64,000 bases of DNA from JAJVID01 sp035714085 (GTDB lineage: Bacteria; Acidobacteriota; Blastocatellia; RBC074). Positions 32,887 to 42,147 of this stretch are shown one piece after another; the stretch's first letter is position 1; every line of letters begins with the position of its first letter. The notes under the pieces are model-generated. The model was not told the origin of the DNA. It did not search any database and was given only the letters and a program-made list of their open reading frames with translations. A program made the translations under genes and the position numbers. The DNA lies in the NCBI GenBank assembly GCA_035714085.1, contig DASTMP010000476.1, positions 10,813 to 74,812 of the forward strand, read 5' to 3'.

Positions 32887-34017
32887 GTGGAAGATTCAAT
32901 CAAGCAGATCATCGAGAGTTACAATCCAAATGCGCCTATGGCCGAGGCGTGGACAATCCCCGCGGCCTGGTACATTGATTCGCGGATCATGGAACTGGAG
33001 CAGCGGACGGTCTTTTCGTGTTCCTGGCAGCTTGTCGGACGCGCCGAGCAGGTCCGCAACCCGGGCCAGTACGTCACGTGGGAGTTGGCGGGCGAGCCGC
33101 TTCTGGTTGTTAGAGGCGATGATCATGTTTTGCGCGGCTTCTTCAATGTCTGTCGCCACCATGCCGCCGCCGTCATGACCGCCGCCGAAGGCGAGACGCG
33201 CAACCTCCGGTGCCCATATCACGGCTGGACCTACTCACTCGAGGGGGAGCTTCGTGGGACGCCGGATTTCACCGGCGTTTGTGATTTCGATCGCGCGGCG
33301 AACGGTCTCGCGCCTGTCGAGACGGCGGTCTGGGAAAACTTGGTGTTCGTCAAACTCGATCGCGGCGGCCCCACGCTAGAAAACTTTCTCGGCGCCGATC
33401 TCAGAGGTCAAATGAGCGGGCTGAACCCGGGTAATTTCCACTGGATGGAGCGGCGGCGTTATACGCTCGACTGCAACTGGAAGGTCTTTGTAGATAATTA
33501 CCTCGACGGCGGCTATCACGTGCCCTATCTTCATAAGGGCCTCGACAGCGTTCTCGACTACGGCAATTACACGATCGAAACCGGCGAGCGGTTTTGTCTG
33601 CAATCAAGCCCCGTCGTCGCAAAGAGGGCCGAGGCTCAAACAGGCGCCGTCCGCAAGGGCGACCGCGCTTTCTACTACTGGATTTACCCTAACTTCATGA
33701 TCAACTGGTACGAGGGAGTGATGGACACGAACCTCGTCATCCCTCTTGGAGTTGATCGGACCGAGGTCATCTTCGATTTCTATTTCACTGACGTTTCGGA
33801 GCAGTCCCGCGAGCGCAACCTGGCGAGCGTCGCCGTCGCGGAGCGGATCCAGGGTGAAGACGTGGCGATCTGCGAATCGGTCCAGCGCGGTCTCAAGTCG
33901 CGCTCGTACACAGCCGGACGGCTCTCGGTCCGGCGCGAAGCGGGAGAGCGCCTTTTCCATCAACTCCTTCACGCTGATTTACAGACATGGAACAGCCAAC
34001 ATCGACCTACGACCTGA
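32887..34017 (+). CDS. Rieske-type aromatic ring-hydroxylating/choline-monooxygenase-like oxygenase, alpha subunit
   Basis: About 376 residues. The Rieske [2Fe-2S] site is CRHH...CPYHGW and the mononuclear iron site lies in DNYLDGGYHVPYLHKGL. The domain order (Rieske, then catalytic) fits ring-hydroxylating oxygenase alpha subunits, including the choline monooxygenase/GbcA group; the substrate is not evident. I place the start at GTG 32887, nine bases after AAGGAG. A longer frame runs back through the word palindrome to 32740 but lacks support. No ferredoxin or reductase gene is adjacent. The 3' end overlaps the sigma-factor gene by 31 bases. Confidence 0.85.
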   Translation: MEDSIKQIIESYNPNAPMAEAWTIPAAWYIDSRIMELEQRTVFSCSWQLVGRAEQVRNPGQYVTWELAGEPLLVVRGDDHVLRGFFNVCRHHAAAVMTAAEGETRNLRCPYHGWTYSLEGELRGTPDFTGVCDFDRAANGLAPVETAVWENLVFVKLDRGGPTLENFLGADLRGQMSGLNPGNFHWMERRRYTLDCNWKVFVDNYLDGGYHVPYLHKGLDSVLDYGNYTIETGERFCLQSSPVVAKRAEAQTGAVRKGDRAFYYWIYPNFMINWYEGVMDTNLVIPLGVDRTEVIFDFYFTDVSEQSRERNLASVAVAERIQGEDVAICESVQRGLKSRSYTAGRLSVRREAGERLFHQLLHADLQTWNSQHRPTT

Positions 34018-34580
34018 TCGCCAGGATAGAGCAGGGAGACGAGTCCGCGTTTACGACGCTGTTCGAGAAATATCAGAAGCGACTCGCATTGCTGATTCAT
34101 TATAAGCTAAGCCACGAGTTGCGGCGGCTGGTCGATATGGAGGATGTGTTGCAGGAGACGTTTATCGAAGCGTTTCGCGACATCAAACGGTTTCGATATG
34201 AGAAACCTGGCGGCTTCCTCAGCTGGTTGTCGAGGATCGCCGATCATGTGATCGCCGACTCCGCTCGATTCCACGGGAGGCGGAAGCGGCGCGCCGACCT
34301 TGTGCGATTCCGGTCGGTCGGAAACCCGGATGGGCCTGAGCCTGTGGATAGCGCCACTCCCAGCCGATTGTTGGCGGAGAAAGAGGATTTGCAGGCGCTG
34401 ATCCGGAAACTGGACAGCCTGCCGGAGGATTATCGCCGCGCAATCCTTCTCGCAAAAGTGGAAGGTCTCTCCAACGCGGAGATGGCCGAACAACTGGGCC
34501 GGAGCAGAGAGGCCGCCGCGCTGTTGCTGCACCGGGCGATCAAGCGATTCTGGGCGATCCAGGAACCAGACGAGCGCTGA
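33987..34580 (+). CDS. ECF-type RNA polymerase sigma factor
   Basis: A 197-residue sigma-70-family factor. Region 2 is seen in LVDMEDVLQETFIEAFRDI and region 4 in LPEDYRRAILLAKVEGLS followed by NAEMAEQLGRSREAAALLLHRA. The type resembles the ECF factors paired with Ser/Thr kinases in Planctomycetota and Acidobacteriota. The gene starts within the Rieske gene with no clear Shine-Dalgarno, so it may be coupled to it. A kinase gene follows after a 269-base gap filled by a large inverted repeat. No anti-sigma factor is adjacent; the kinase may take that role. Confidence 0.9.
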   Translation: MEQPTSTYDLIARIEQGDESAFTTLFEKYQKRLALLIHYKLSHELRRLVDMEDVLQETFIEAFRDIKRFRYEKPGGFLSWLSRIADHVIADSARFHGRRKRRADLVRFRSVGNPDGPEPVDSATPSRLLAEKEDLQALIRKLDSLPEDYRRAILLAKVEGLSNAEMAEQLGRSREAAALLLHRAIKRFWAIQEPDER

Positions 34581-34626
34581 CTTACCGGTTCTGGCGCTTT
34601 TTAGGAATCTTTGAACTATTGATCTT

Positions 34627-34829
34627 GCCGCGGAGCGGCTGTTGATAATAGCCCGGCGTTTCAACGCCGGGGAGCGTGTGATAGTTCCCTATAGTCGCGG
34701 AGCGACGGTTGATCTGCCTTCATTGTATCTGAGAACCTCAGCTCAATCGTCGCTCCGCGACTGGCGGAGCGTGATGATACTGTTCCCGGCGTTGAAACAC
34801 CGGGCTATTATCAACAGCCGCTCCGCGGC
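34627..34829. repeat. 200-base nested inverted repeat between sigma factor and kinase genes
   Basis: Outer arms 34627-34656 and 34800-34829 are perfectly complementary over 30 bp (the left begins GCCGCGGAGCGGCTG). Inner arms 34693-34707 and 34748-34762 are complementary over 15 bp (AGTCGCGGAGCGACG). The left side also contains its own palindrome, CCCGGCGTT-TC-AACGCCGGG. It could form a long branched hairpin in RNA or a cruciform in DNA. Confidence 0.85.
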
Positions 34830-34849
34830 AGGGGAATCGAAACAGCGTA

Positions 34850-37261
34850 ATGACAGAAGAGCAGGACATTCCTGACCAGCCCGCCATCGATCGCGAGCAA
34901 TTGATTGCCAATGCGGTGGCCGCATACCACGACATGCTGCTCCGGGGAGAGGCGATTGATCCGGACGCGTACTGCCGCGACTATCCCGAGCTCGATCCTG
35001 AACTGCGCGCGCAGCTTTTGGCGCTCGACGAGATTGACGCGGCGTTAGAACAGAGTGAGGCTACTCGCGGCGCTATGGCCCCGGAACTGCCTGAGCGTCT
35101 TTCGGGACACAAAATATTAGGCGTGATCGGCGCGGGCGGAATGGGCCGCGTCCTTCTCGCGTTCGACGAGAAGCTCGGCAGAAAGGTCGCGGTGAAGACG
35201 CTCAGCCCGCGCTACGCCGGCGTCCCCAAACTGCGAGAGAGATTCATGCGCGAAGCGCGCGCGCTGGCGCGCCTGGATCACCCGAACATCGTTCGCATAT
35301 ACAACCTCGGAGACGCCGGCGAGGAGCCGCATTTTGTTATGGAGCACATCGAAGGCGCTTCGTTGACCGAGGCGGCGCGCCGGTTGGCTCTGAATCAGAA
35401 GATTGACTTGATGCTTAAGGTCGTCCTGACGGTGGATTTCCTGCACCGGCGCCGGATGATCCACCGTGATCTGAAGCCAGGCAATATTCTTGTCGGCCCT
35501 GACCTCGAGCCGAAAGTGTTGGATTTCGGCCTCGCGGCTCAGTTCGACGATGTGGGAGAGCGACTCACACAGGCTGGCGAGATCATGGGAACGCCAGACT
35601 ACTTCTCACCGGAACAGGCGCAGGCTGCGGCGCCTCTGGACGCGCGAAGCGACATTTTCTCTCTCGGGGCCATTCTCTATGAACTGATTACGGGAGCGCC
35701 GCCCTTTCGCGGCGAAAGCGCGCGCGATCGGATTCGCTCGATCTGTGAAAACGATCCTGAGCCGCCCAGGAGAATCAACCCCGCCATCCCGGGCGAGCTT
35801 CAGAACATCTGCTTGAAAGCTCTGGAGAAAGACCCCGGGCATCGATACCAATCCGTGCGCGAGATGGCCGACGATCTGGCGCGGATGCTCGCCGGCGAGC
35901 CGGTCCTGGCGCTGCCTTCGACATACGCCCGGATGATTGCGGGCAAGGTAGAACAACACGTTCGCGAGCTAGGCGGCTGGCGACAAGATCGCATACTCTC
36001 AGAGCAGGAGTTCGACTCGTTCAGGAAACTGTATGACCGGCTGATAGACCGGGAGGACGCCTGGATTATGGAGGTCCGGCGACTGTCGCTCTCTCAGGTC
36101 AGCCTCTATCTAGGCGGATGGCTGCTCGTCACAGGCGCCGCTCTGATGGCGTTGTTTCGATACTTCGGCTTGTCAGGAGGGGCGGCCGTGGCCGTCGTCT
36201 CCGTCGCGACTGCTTCCGCCTGTTATTCAGGCGTCAGAGTGTGGAGGCGGGGACGACAGAGAATCGGGATCGCGTTCCTGCTGGCCTTCTGTTTGTCGCT
36301 GCCCATTTTGCTGATCATCGCGATGAACGAGTGGGGACTCTTCTCAACGCTCACGAAGGGGCGTAAAGACCTCGAACTTTTTCACTTGTTCCCCGGCTTC
36401 AAGCGGACGACCAACGCTCAATTATGGTGGGCGATTCTCTTATCGCTCCCGGCTTACCTGTGGCTCCGGCGCTTCACCAGCTCTTCAGTCTTCTCGCTGG
36501 TGATTGCGGTCATGGCGGCGCTGCTGGGGCTGATTACGCTGCTGCGAATGGGGCTGATCGAATGGCTCGGCGCTGACCCGGGCAAGGTCTATTTTTACCT
36601 CCTACCCATCGCCATTTTCTTCTTCGCGGCGGGACTCATCATAGAGCGATCAGGCCATCCATCGGATTCGCGTTACTTCTATCCCCTCGCCGTCGGTTTC
36701 ACGCTCATAGCGCTGAGCGGCGTCGCGGCGTTTCATCAACCTTACGCCGAATGGCTGAAGTCTGTGGCGCCTGTGACGCGGGCGCAGGCCGAGTACCTGT
36801 TCATCATTAATGCTCTGATCTACCTGGCGCTGCAATACGCCTGCGAGCGGGTCTCGTCGCCTCAGACGAGATGGGTCGCCAAGTCATTCCGCTTTTTCAT
36901 TCCCGGACATGTGATGACGCCGCTCCTGATGCTCGGGCTGACGGCTTCCAACCTTTGGGAGCAATCGCCCGCGGACAGTAGCCTCAGGCTTGAAGCCCGC
37001 CTCTTCGAAGTCTTCCTGCCGTTCGTCGCCTGCCTCTTCGTCTTCGGCAGCGTGGCCAAGCAGATGAAGAACTTCTTCGTGACCGGCCTGCTGTTTCTGG
37101 GAATCGGGGTTGTGCGTCTGCAACAGGACCTTTTCAGGGATCGCGCCGCCTGGCCTCTCGCGCTGCTTGTGACCGGCTTCTCGTTGATGCTGGCCGCGGC
37201 GAATCTCGACCCTATTAAGAAGGCTGCCCGCCGAGTCGCAAAAAAATTTTCGCGCAGGTGA
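34850..37261 (+). CDS. Membrane Ser/Thr protein kinase
   Basis: An 803-residue protein. An N-terminal ~80-residue region of the type seen in Planctomycetota/Acidobacteriota kinases is followed by a PknB-type kinase domain: glycine loop GAGGMGRV (94-101), K116 in VAVKTL, HRDLKPGN (205-212), DFGLA (225-229), GTPDYFSPEQ. After ~residue 415 there are about ten hydrophobic segments forming a large membrane domain, with no extracellular sensor domain recognised. It pairs with the upstream ECF sigma factor, and phosphorylation of that factor is a reasonable inference. The stop overlaps the upstream reading frame of the next gene. Confidence 0.9.
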   Translation: MTEEQDIPDQPAIDREQLIANAVAAYHDMLLRGEAIDPDAYCRDYPELDPELRAQLLALDEIDAALEQSEATRGAMAPELPERLSGHKILGVIGAGGMGRVLLAFDEKLGRKVAVKTLSPRYAGVPKLRERFMREARALARLDHPNIVRIYNLGDAGEEPHFVMEHIEGASLTEAARRLALNQKIDLMLKVVLTVDFLHRRRMIHRDLKPGNILVGPDLEPKVLDFGLAAQFDDVGERLTQAGEIMGTPDYFSPEQAQAAAPLDARSDIFSLGAILYELITGAPPFRGESARDRIRSICENDPEPPRRINPAIPGELQNICLKALEKDPGHRYQSVREMADDLARMLAGEPVLALPSTYARMIAGKVEQHVRELGGWRQDRILSEQEFDSFRKLYDRLIDREDAWIMEVRRLSLSQVSLYLGGWLLVTGAALMALFRYFGLSGGAAVAVVSVATASACYSGVRVWRRGRQRIGIAFLLAFCLSLPILLIIAMNEWGLFSTLTKGRKDLELFHLFPGFKRTTNAQLWWAILLSLPAYLWLRRFTSSSVFSLVIAVMAALLGLITLLRMGLIEWLGADPGKVYFYLLPIAIFFFAAGLIIERSGHPSDSRYFYPLAVGFTLIALSGVAAFHQPYAEWLKSVAPVTRAQAEYLFIINALIYLALQYACERVSSPQTRWVAKSFRFFIPGHVMTPLLMLGLTASNLWEQSPADSSLRLEARLFEVFLPFVACLFVFGSVAKQMKNFFVTGLLFLGIGVVRLQQDLFRDRAAWPLALLVTGFSLMLAAANLDPIKKAARRVAKKFSRR

Positions 37262-37341
37262 AATTCCAGGCTCAAAAAGTCGCTATCCGATGTAGGTCGC
37301 TTCTTAAAAAGGTTCGAGCGACCGGAAAGGATAAGACTGAC

Positions 37342-37905
37342 ATGCGGAACATCTTGAAAATCTTTATTGGCTTTGGGGTTGCATTGGCGCTGACCGCCTG
37401 CGCGCCCTCGTTGCATCCGTTCTTTACCGACAAGGACATCGTTTTTAATGAATCGTTGCTTGGCGTGTGGATAGACGACTCCGGTGGGACATGTAAGTTC
37501 ACCCAATCGGGCGATAACTATTACGAATTACTGGTTTTGGACGAGGAACCGGTGCGGTTCGAGGCGCGGCTGATCGAGCTTGGCGGCGTAAAGTTTCTCG
37601 ACCTCCATCCGAAGCCTCTGGGCAAGGACATTAGCCTTTACCCGGAAAACTTTGTGCCGGCGCATACCCTCGCGCGAGTGGAGATCGGCAAGGACTCGAT
37701 CTCCATTGCGATGATGGATGGCGATTGGCTCAACCGGTTGAGTGATCAAAACCAGCTTGATCTGGCCCACGAACGCATCAACGATGAAATGATTGCGCTG
37801 ACAGCGCCGACGCGGGAGTTGCAAGCTTTTGCGCTGAAAAATGCCGATAACAAAGATGCGTTCGGCGAGGCGACTGTTCTTCATCGCTTCCACCCATACA
37901 AATGA
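37342..37905 (+). CDS. Lipoprotein of unknown function
   Basis: About 187 residues. The signal peptide KIFIGFGVALALTACAPS contains a lipobox (LTAC), so the mature protein is probably lipid-anchored at the membrane. The rest is a small beta-rich domain with paired phrases such as LLGVWIDDSGGTCKFTQSG and LARVEIGKDSISIAMMDGDWL. No family recognised beyond 'beta-barrel-like lipoprotein'. I place the start at ATG 37342; the frame is open back to 37258 but those residues would precede the signal peptide. Confidence 0.7.
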   Translation: MRNILKIFIGFGVALALTACAPSLHPFFTDKDIVFNESLLGVWIDDSGGTCKFTQSGDNYYELLVLDEEPVRFEARLIELGGVKFLDLHPKPLGKDISLYPENFVPAHTLARVEIGKDSISIAMMDGDWLNRLSDQNQLDLAHERINDEMIALTAPTRELQAFALKNADNKDAFGEATVLHRFHPYK

Positions 37906-37954
37906 TGGCCGTTGAAATTATTGACGTTCAGGCAATGAAGTTTACAGCAGGGTT

Positions 37955-38123
37955 ATTGCGGCTCCTGCCGCTCGATGTGCGGAAAGTCTCGGACTTGCCG
38001 GGAAATGAGGCGCAAAGATTTCGGCCTGCGCCCGCGCTGCAGGGGCATAGCCCCGATTTGTTTAAAGTAGCGACTCGCGTAAGGCCACAGGCCTTCCGCA
38101 CATCGGGCGGCCGGAGCCGCAAT
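37955..38123. repeat. Large inverted repeat in the 291-base gap before the metal genes
   Basis: Arms 37955-37984 and 38094-38123 match at 28 of 30 positions as reverse complements (left begins ATTGCGGCTCCTGCCG). The enclosed part has a small GGGG-CATAG-CCCC hairpin (about 38042-38054). Nothing else recognisable is seen in this gap. Confidence 0.75.
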
Positions 38124-38196
38124 GAATCGCAGCGCGCGGGCTCCTGGCGCCGCCGAAGTTTCACCCGAACCCGGATCTATATATAATGGCCGCGTC

Positions 38197-38610
38197 ATGC
38201 GTATCGCGAAGCACATATATGCCCTGTTGGTATTGGTTCTCAGCCTGGGACTAATGTGTTCGCAGGTGTGCAACGTCATTTGCGCTTTCTCTAATTGTTC
38301 GGCGTCGGCTACGGGAATGCGCGCGACGACCGTTGAACATAGCGGTCACTGCCACCAGGGGCGGCCATCATCTCAAAAGGATCAACCGTCAGAAGGCCAA
38401 CACGAATGTCCGGCGCATGGTTCGGCGGTCTCGATTCTGCCGTCTGAGACGATCTCGACAGTCGTTTCGCATTACGTCTGGCAGACTGCGGCGGCTGAGC
38501 ATGTTTCTTCGCTCAACGTTCTGTTCGATCTCGCTGGAAGCGTGGCTGATCGCGGCGGGCGTTTCAGATCGCCGCCGCGGATACCGCTGTTCGCAATCCT
38601 CCGCATTTAA
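38197..38610 (+). CDS. Cys/His-rich exported protein of the metal-handling cluster
   Basis: About 137 residues. The hydrophobic N-terminus (IYALLVLVLSLGLMCSQVC) is followed by a Cys-rich stretch (CNVICAFSNC) and His/Cys motifs EHSGHCHQG and HECPAHG, suited to binding soft metals such as copper. I place the start at ATG 38197 (MRIAKHIYALLV); an earlier in-frame ATG at 38122 would add residues encoded by the inverted repeat. It precedes TolC-like, multicopper oxidase and cytochrome c genes, which supports a metal role. No named family recognised. Confidence 0.6.
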   Translation: MRIAKHIYALLVLVLSLGLMCSQVCNVICAFSNCSASATGMRATTVEHSGHCHQGRPSSQKDQPSEGQHECPAHGSAVSILPSETISTVVSHYVWQTAAAEHVSSLNVLFDLAGSVADRGGRFRSPPRIPLFAILRI

Positions 38611-38694
38611 TCCCACGTTCAATTCTCGCCTTGCGGGCGAATGGTGTTGTGCGCCCTTCGCCGACCGATTTTTTTGGCGCCTTCAGTAAATCGT

Positions 38695-38878
38695 GAAATT
38701 GGTAAAGAAGAGGTTTTTTCCATTTGTCAGTTGAGATATGTCATCGCCGATAAATTGTTCAATGTTCATTGGGCATTGATCGTCTGATATGCGGGCAATG
38801 GCAAATAACAAATCTCAACTGACAAATGGAAAATTGAACTCCTCATACATTTCGCGATCTACTGACCGTACCAATTTC
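38695..38878. repeat. Inverted repeat in the TolC leader
   Basis: Perfect inner arms of 20 bp (38718-38737 and 38812-38831; left TTCCATTTGTCAGTTGAGAT) lie within outer arms GAAATTGGTA (38695-38704) and TACCAATTTC (38869-38878). It fills most of the 323-base gap before the TolC-like gene and ends ~55 bases before its start. The sequence is more AT-rich than the other elements. Confidence 0.8.
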
Positions 38879-38933
38879 TGACCCGCACACGCAATTGTTA
38901 ACCGATCTAAGAGACAACTGGGAGGATCGAGCC

Positions 38934-40325
38934 ATGACCAATGGCAAACTGCGAGTTGGGCGATTTCTTGGCGCCCGCGCGATTCGCAAGGACGCGGTCA
39001 TATTTACTTTATGCGCTTTTCTGGTAGTTGCGCCGGCGTCACAACGATTAATCATCGCATCGCCGCCGCAAACGGAGCCGGCGCTGCGGCTGGAAGACCT
39101 CGAGCGGATGGCTTTGCAGAATAACCCGACGGTCGCGCAGGCCGAGGCCGCCATTCGCGCCGCCGAAGGCCGCCGCGTACAGGCCGGACTTATGCCCAAT
39201 CCGATCATCGGCTATTTGGGCGAAGAATTAAACACGCGCGCATTCGACCAGAAGAGCGAGCATTACATCTTCGCCGAGCAGGAGGTTCCGCTCGGCGGCA
39301 AACTTAAAAAGAGCCGCAACGTCTTTGCCCAGGAGAGAGCGCAGGCCCAGGCGGACGCCGCCGCGCAAAAGCAGCGCGTTCTGAATGCGGTGAGGGCGCT
39401 TTATTACGAGGCTCTCGGCGCGCAGCGACTCGTCGAGACGCGCGGCGAACTCGCCAAACTGGCGAGTGAAGCCGTCGATGTGACGGGCGAATTGTTCAAT
39501 ACGGGCGCGGCGGATCTGCCTGACGCGCTCCAAATCCAGGTCGAGGCGCGGCGCGCCAGGCTCGATCTGGTCATGGCCGAGAACGAGCGCGAACAAATCT
39601 GGCGCCAGATTGCGGCCGTCGTCGGGGATCCTTTTCTTAAGCCGGCGCGGCTCGACGGCGATCTGGAACAAGGGTTGCCCGAACTCGAACTTGATCAACT
39701 GGTGGACGCGCTGCTGCGCGCAAGCCCGGAATTGAAACGCGCGCAGGCTGGCATTGAAAGAGCAAGGGCCTCGCTCACTCGCGCCAGGGCCGAGCCGACG
39801 CCCAACCTCTTCCTGCGCGGCGGAATGGGCTACAGCACAGAGTTGCTCGAAACGTTCCCTCCGCAACCCGCCGGGCGTAGGTCGGGACCGGAGGCGTTTG
39901 CGGAGGTCGGCGTGCGTATCCCTCTGTTCAACCGCAATCAGGGCGCAATCGCTCAGGCTGCCGCCGAACTCGACTTCGCCGAGCGTGAAGCGCGGCGCGT
40001 GGAGTTGGTGTTGCGCGCGCGGACGGCGTCGACGTTTCGAGCCTACCAAAACGCCTTGAGCGTCGCGACGGAGTACCGGGGACAGATTGTTCCCCGCGCG
40101 CGGCAGGCTTACGAGTTATACCTGGCGAGTTTTAAACAGATGGCTGCGGCCTATCCACAGGCTCTGATCGCGCAGCGCACGTTCTTCCAGACTCAGACTG
40201 AATACGTCCGCGCGCTTGTGGACGTCTGGCGGAACGCCATACAACTCCAGGGCTTCATGCTCACCGGTGCGCTCGACGCGCCGGGCGGAATGCCAGGGGA
40301 TCGAGGATCGAGGATAGAGGATTGA
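38934..40325 (+). CDS. TolC/CzcC-type outer-membrane efflux protein
   Basis: About 463 residues with the two-repeat, helix-rich layout of the TolC family: LEDLERMALQNNPTVAQAEA at the start, LGGKLKKSRNVFAQERAQAQ, and FAEVGVRIPLFNRNQGAIAQ in the second half. The PLFNRN phrase is typical of CzcC-like heavy-metal efflux channels. I place the start at ATG 38934, eight bases after GGAGG. The last nine residues (GDRGSRIED) are encoded by a word palindrome. No inner-membrane CzcA or adaptor CzcB gene is present in the cluster. Confidence 0.87.
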   Translation: MTNGKLRVGRFLGARAIRKDAVIFTLCAFLVVAPASQRLIIASPPQTEPALRLEDLERMALQNNPTVAQAEAAIRAAEGRRVQAGLMPNPIIGYLGEELNTRAFDQKSEHYIFAEQEVPLGGKLKKSRNVFAQERAQAQADAAAQKQRVLNAVRALYYEALGAQRLVETRGELAKLASEAVDVTGELFNTGAADLPDALQIQVEARRARLDLVMAENEREQIWRQIAAVVGDPFLKPARLDGDLEQGLPELELDQLVDALLRASPELKRAQAGIERARASLTRARAEPTPNLFLRGGMGYSTELLETFPPQPAGRRSGPEAFAEVGVRIPLFNRNQGAIAQAAAELDFAEREARRVELVLRARTASTFRAYQNALSVATEYRGQIVPRARQAYELYLASFKQMAAAYPQALIAQRTFFQTQTEYVRALVDVWRNAIQLQGFMLTGALDAPGGMPGDRGSRIED

Positions 40326-40380
40326 AGATCGCGTCATCGCGCCTAAGGCCATCCTCGGTCTTCGATCCTCTATCTTCTTG
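40298..40380. repeat. Word palindrome (GGATCGA words) overlapping the TolC-like 3' end
   Basis: The left arm has GGATCGA, GGATCGA, GGATAGA, GGATTGA heptamers and contains the gene's stop codon. The right arm (about 40349-40380) has the complementary TCCTCGGTC/TTCGATCC/TCTATC words. It shows that these elements can enter and re-end a coding sequence. Confidence 0.8.
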
Positions 40381-40397
40381 AAGGAAGAGGTTTTGAA

Positions 40398-42008
40398 ATG
40401 AGTAACGAAATGAATTGGATGAGACGCAAGTTTTTGCGAGTATCCTCATTCTTCGGGCTATTCAGCGCAGGCTTCCTGCTCAGCGACGCCGCTTCGGCCC
40501 AACACGAACAACATCAGGCTCCGAAGCCGGACAAGAAGGACGGCAAGACCGCAGCCCCTGAGCATGATCATCGGAAGGCGCCGGAGCAGGCTAAACTATC
40601 GCCGGGCGGAAACGCGCCGGTAATTACGCCCGATCTGCCGAAGCTGGAATACATACTGGACAACGGCGTGAAGGTCTTCAATCTGACCGCCGAAGTGGTC
40701 GAATGCGAACTCATGCCCAAGACGCATATGGGGCCGGCGCGCAAGATGAACGCCTGGGGTTATAACGGCGTCGTTCCGGGGCCGATGATCGAGGTCAACG
40801 AAGGCGACCGCCTGCGCGTCGTTTTCACCAACAAGTTGCCCGAACCGACGACCGTTCACTGGCATGGGCTGGAGATCCCGATCGAGATGGACGGCACTCC
40901 GTACATCAGCCAGCCGATGGTCGAGCCGGGCGGCGTATTCGTTTACGAGTTCACAGTCAATCAGAACGGCACGTTCTTCTATCACTCGCACGGCGCGATG
41001 CAGGAGATGATGGGGATGATCGGACTGTTCGTCATCCATCCCAAACTCCCGCACATTCCGCGCGTGGATAAAGACTTTGCGTTCGTGTTGCAGGAGTGGG
41101 CGATCCTTCCTAACAACAACACTCCGAACACGATGGCGATGGAATTCAACTGGCTGACGATGAATGGCAAGGCGGCGCCGGCGACAACGCCGTTAATCAT
41201 CAAACAGGGCGAGCGCGTGCGCATTCGCCTCGTCAACCTCGGCATGGATCATCACCCGATACACCTGCACGGCGCCCAGTTTTACGTCACCGGCACGGAA
41301 GGCGGGCGCATTCCCGAATCGGCCTGGTATCCGGGCAATACTGTTCTCGTCGGCGTGGCGCAGGCGCGCGATATTGAATTCGAAGCGAAGTATATCGGCG
41401 ATTGGATGCTGCATTGCCATTTGCCGCACCACATGATGAACCAGATGGTTTCGATGGTCGGCCCGATGATGATGTCGCACGGCGCCGGATCGCAAACGGG
41501 CAAAGGCATGCAAGAAGGCATGGGAGTGGTACGGCGTGGGCACGCTTTGAGCGAAGAACTCGGCCCCGGATTCGGGCGGGGAATGGGGATGACCACGCAG
41601 GAGAAGAACGTCTCCAATATAGTCGGCGCTGTCAGCGAGCCGATCTCAGCGCAAACGGGCGCGCTTTACTCCTGCTTGATGCATCCGGAGGTCGTCTCTA
41701 ACAAGCCCGGCAATTGCCCGAAGTGCGGAATGGCGCTGGTCAAGAAACAATCATCGGGCGTCGCGCTGACCGAAGCCGAAAAGAAGAGTGCGCCCGGCTA
41801 CCCGCAGGACATGATGATGATCGTGGACGATGATGTGGTGAGGCCAGAAACCTACGGGTTGGCGCCGGGCTGGACGGCCTCGATGATGGGCATGATGACG
41901 CTCGTGCGCGTGTTACCGGAAGACAAATACAACGACATCATGGCGCGCGTCAAAGCGGGCAAGACCGAGAAGCCGCAGTCAGCGCCTGAACATAAACATA
42001 GTGGGTGA
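40398..42008 (+). CDS. Multicopper oxidase with C-terminal heavy-metal-binding domain
   Basis: A 536-residue exported oxidase. A Tat-type signal (MRRKFLRVSSFFG, cleavage near AASAQ) is followed by two cupredoxin domains with copper motifs HWH (154-156), HSH (196-198), HPIHLHG (286-292) and HCHLPHHMMNQM (339-350). Residues 424-449 (YSCLMHPEV...CPKCGMALV) are the short heavy-metal-binding domain found in copper-efflux proteins. His-rich stretches flank the core. Likely periplasmic oxidation of Cu(I) or other metal. It lies between the TolC-like and cytochrome c genes. Confidence 0.9.
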   Translation: MSNEMNWMRRKFLRVSSFFGLFSAGFLLSDAASAQHEQHQAPKPDKKDGKTAAPEHDHRKAPEQAKLSPGGNAPVITPDLPKLEYILDNGVKVFNLTAEVVECELMPKTHMGPARKMNAWGYNGVVPGPMIEVNEGDRLRVVFTNKLPEPTTVHWHGLEIPIEMDGTPYISQPMVEPGGVFVYEFTVNQNGTFFYHSHGAMQEMMGMIGLFVIHPKLPHIPRVDKDFAFVLQEWAILPNNNTPNTMAMEFNWLTMNGKAAPATTPLIIKQGERVRIRLVNLGMDHHPIHLHGAQFYVTGTEGGRIPESAWYPGNTVLVGVAQARDIEFEAKYIGDWMLHCHLPHHMMNQMVSMVGPMMMSHGAGSQTGKGMQEGMGVVRRGHALSEELGPGFGRGMGMTTQEKNVSNIVGAVSEPISAQTGALYSCLMHPEVVSNKPGNCPKCGMALVKKQSSGVALTEAEKKSAPGYPQDMMMIVDDDVVRPETYGLAPGWTASMMGMMTLVRVLPEDKYNDIMARVKAGKTEKPQSAPEHKHSG

Positions 42009-42047
42009 GGAGCCTTCAGGTCTCTACATCGACGCCCAGGAAAGAAT

Positions 42048-42132
42048 GAAAATCAACCACGAAGAAACGAAGGGAACGAAGAAAAATCAGAAACAACCTT
42101 CGTGCTCTTCGTTTCTTCGTGGTTGATTTTCC
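42048..42132. repeat. Word palindrome (CACGAAG family), second copy
   Basis: The left arm begins GAAAATCAACCACGAAG and runs on with AACGAAGG words. The right arm is its complement and ends GGTTGATTTTCC. The outer arms are the same as at 8821-8906, while the inner words differ. It ends just before the GAGGAGG ribosome-binding site of the cytochrome gene. Confidence 0.85.
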
Positions 42133-42147
42133 GAGGAGGAGTGAAGT

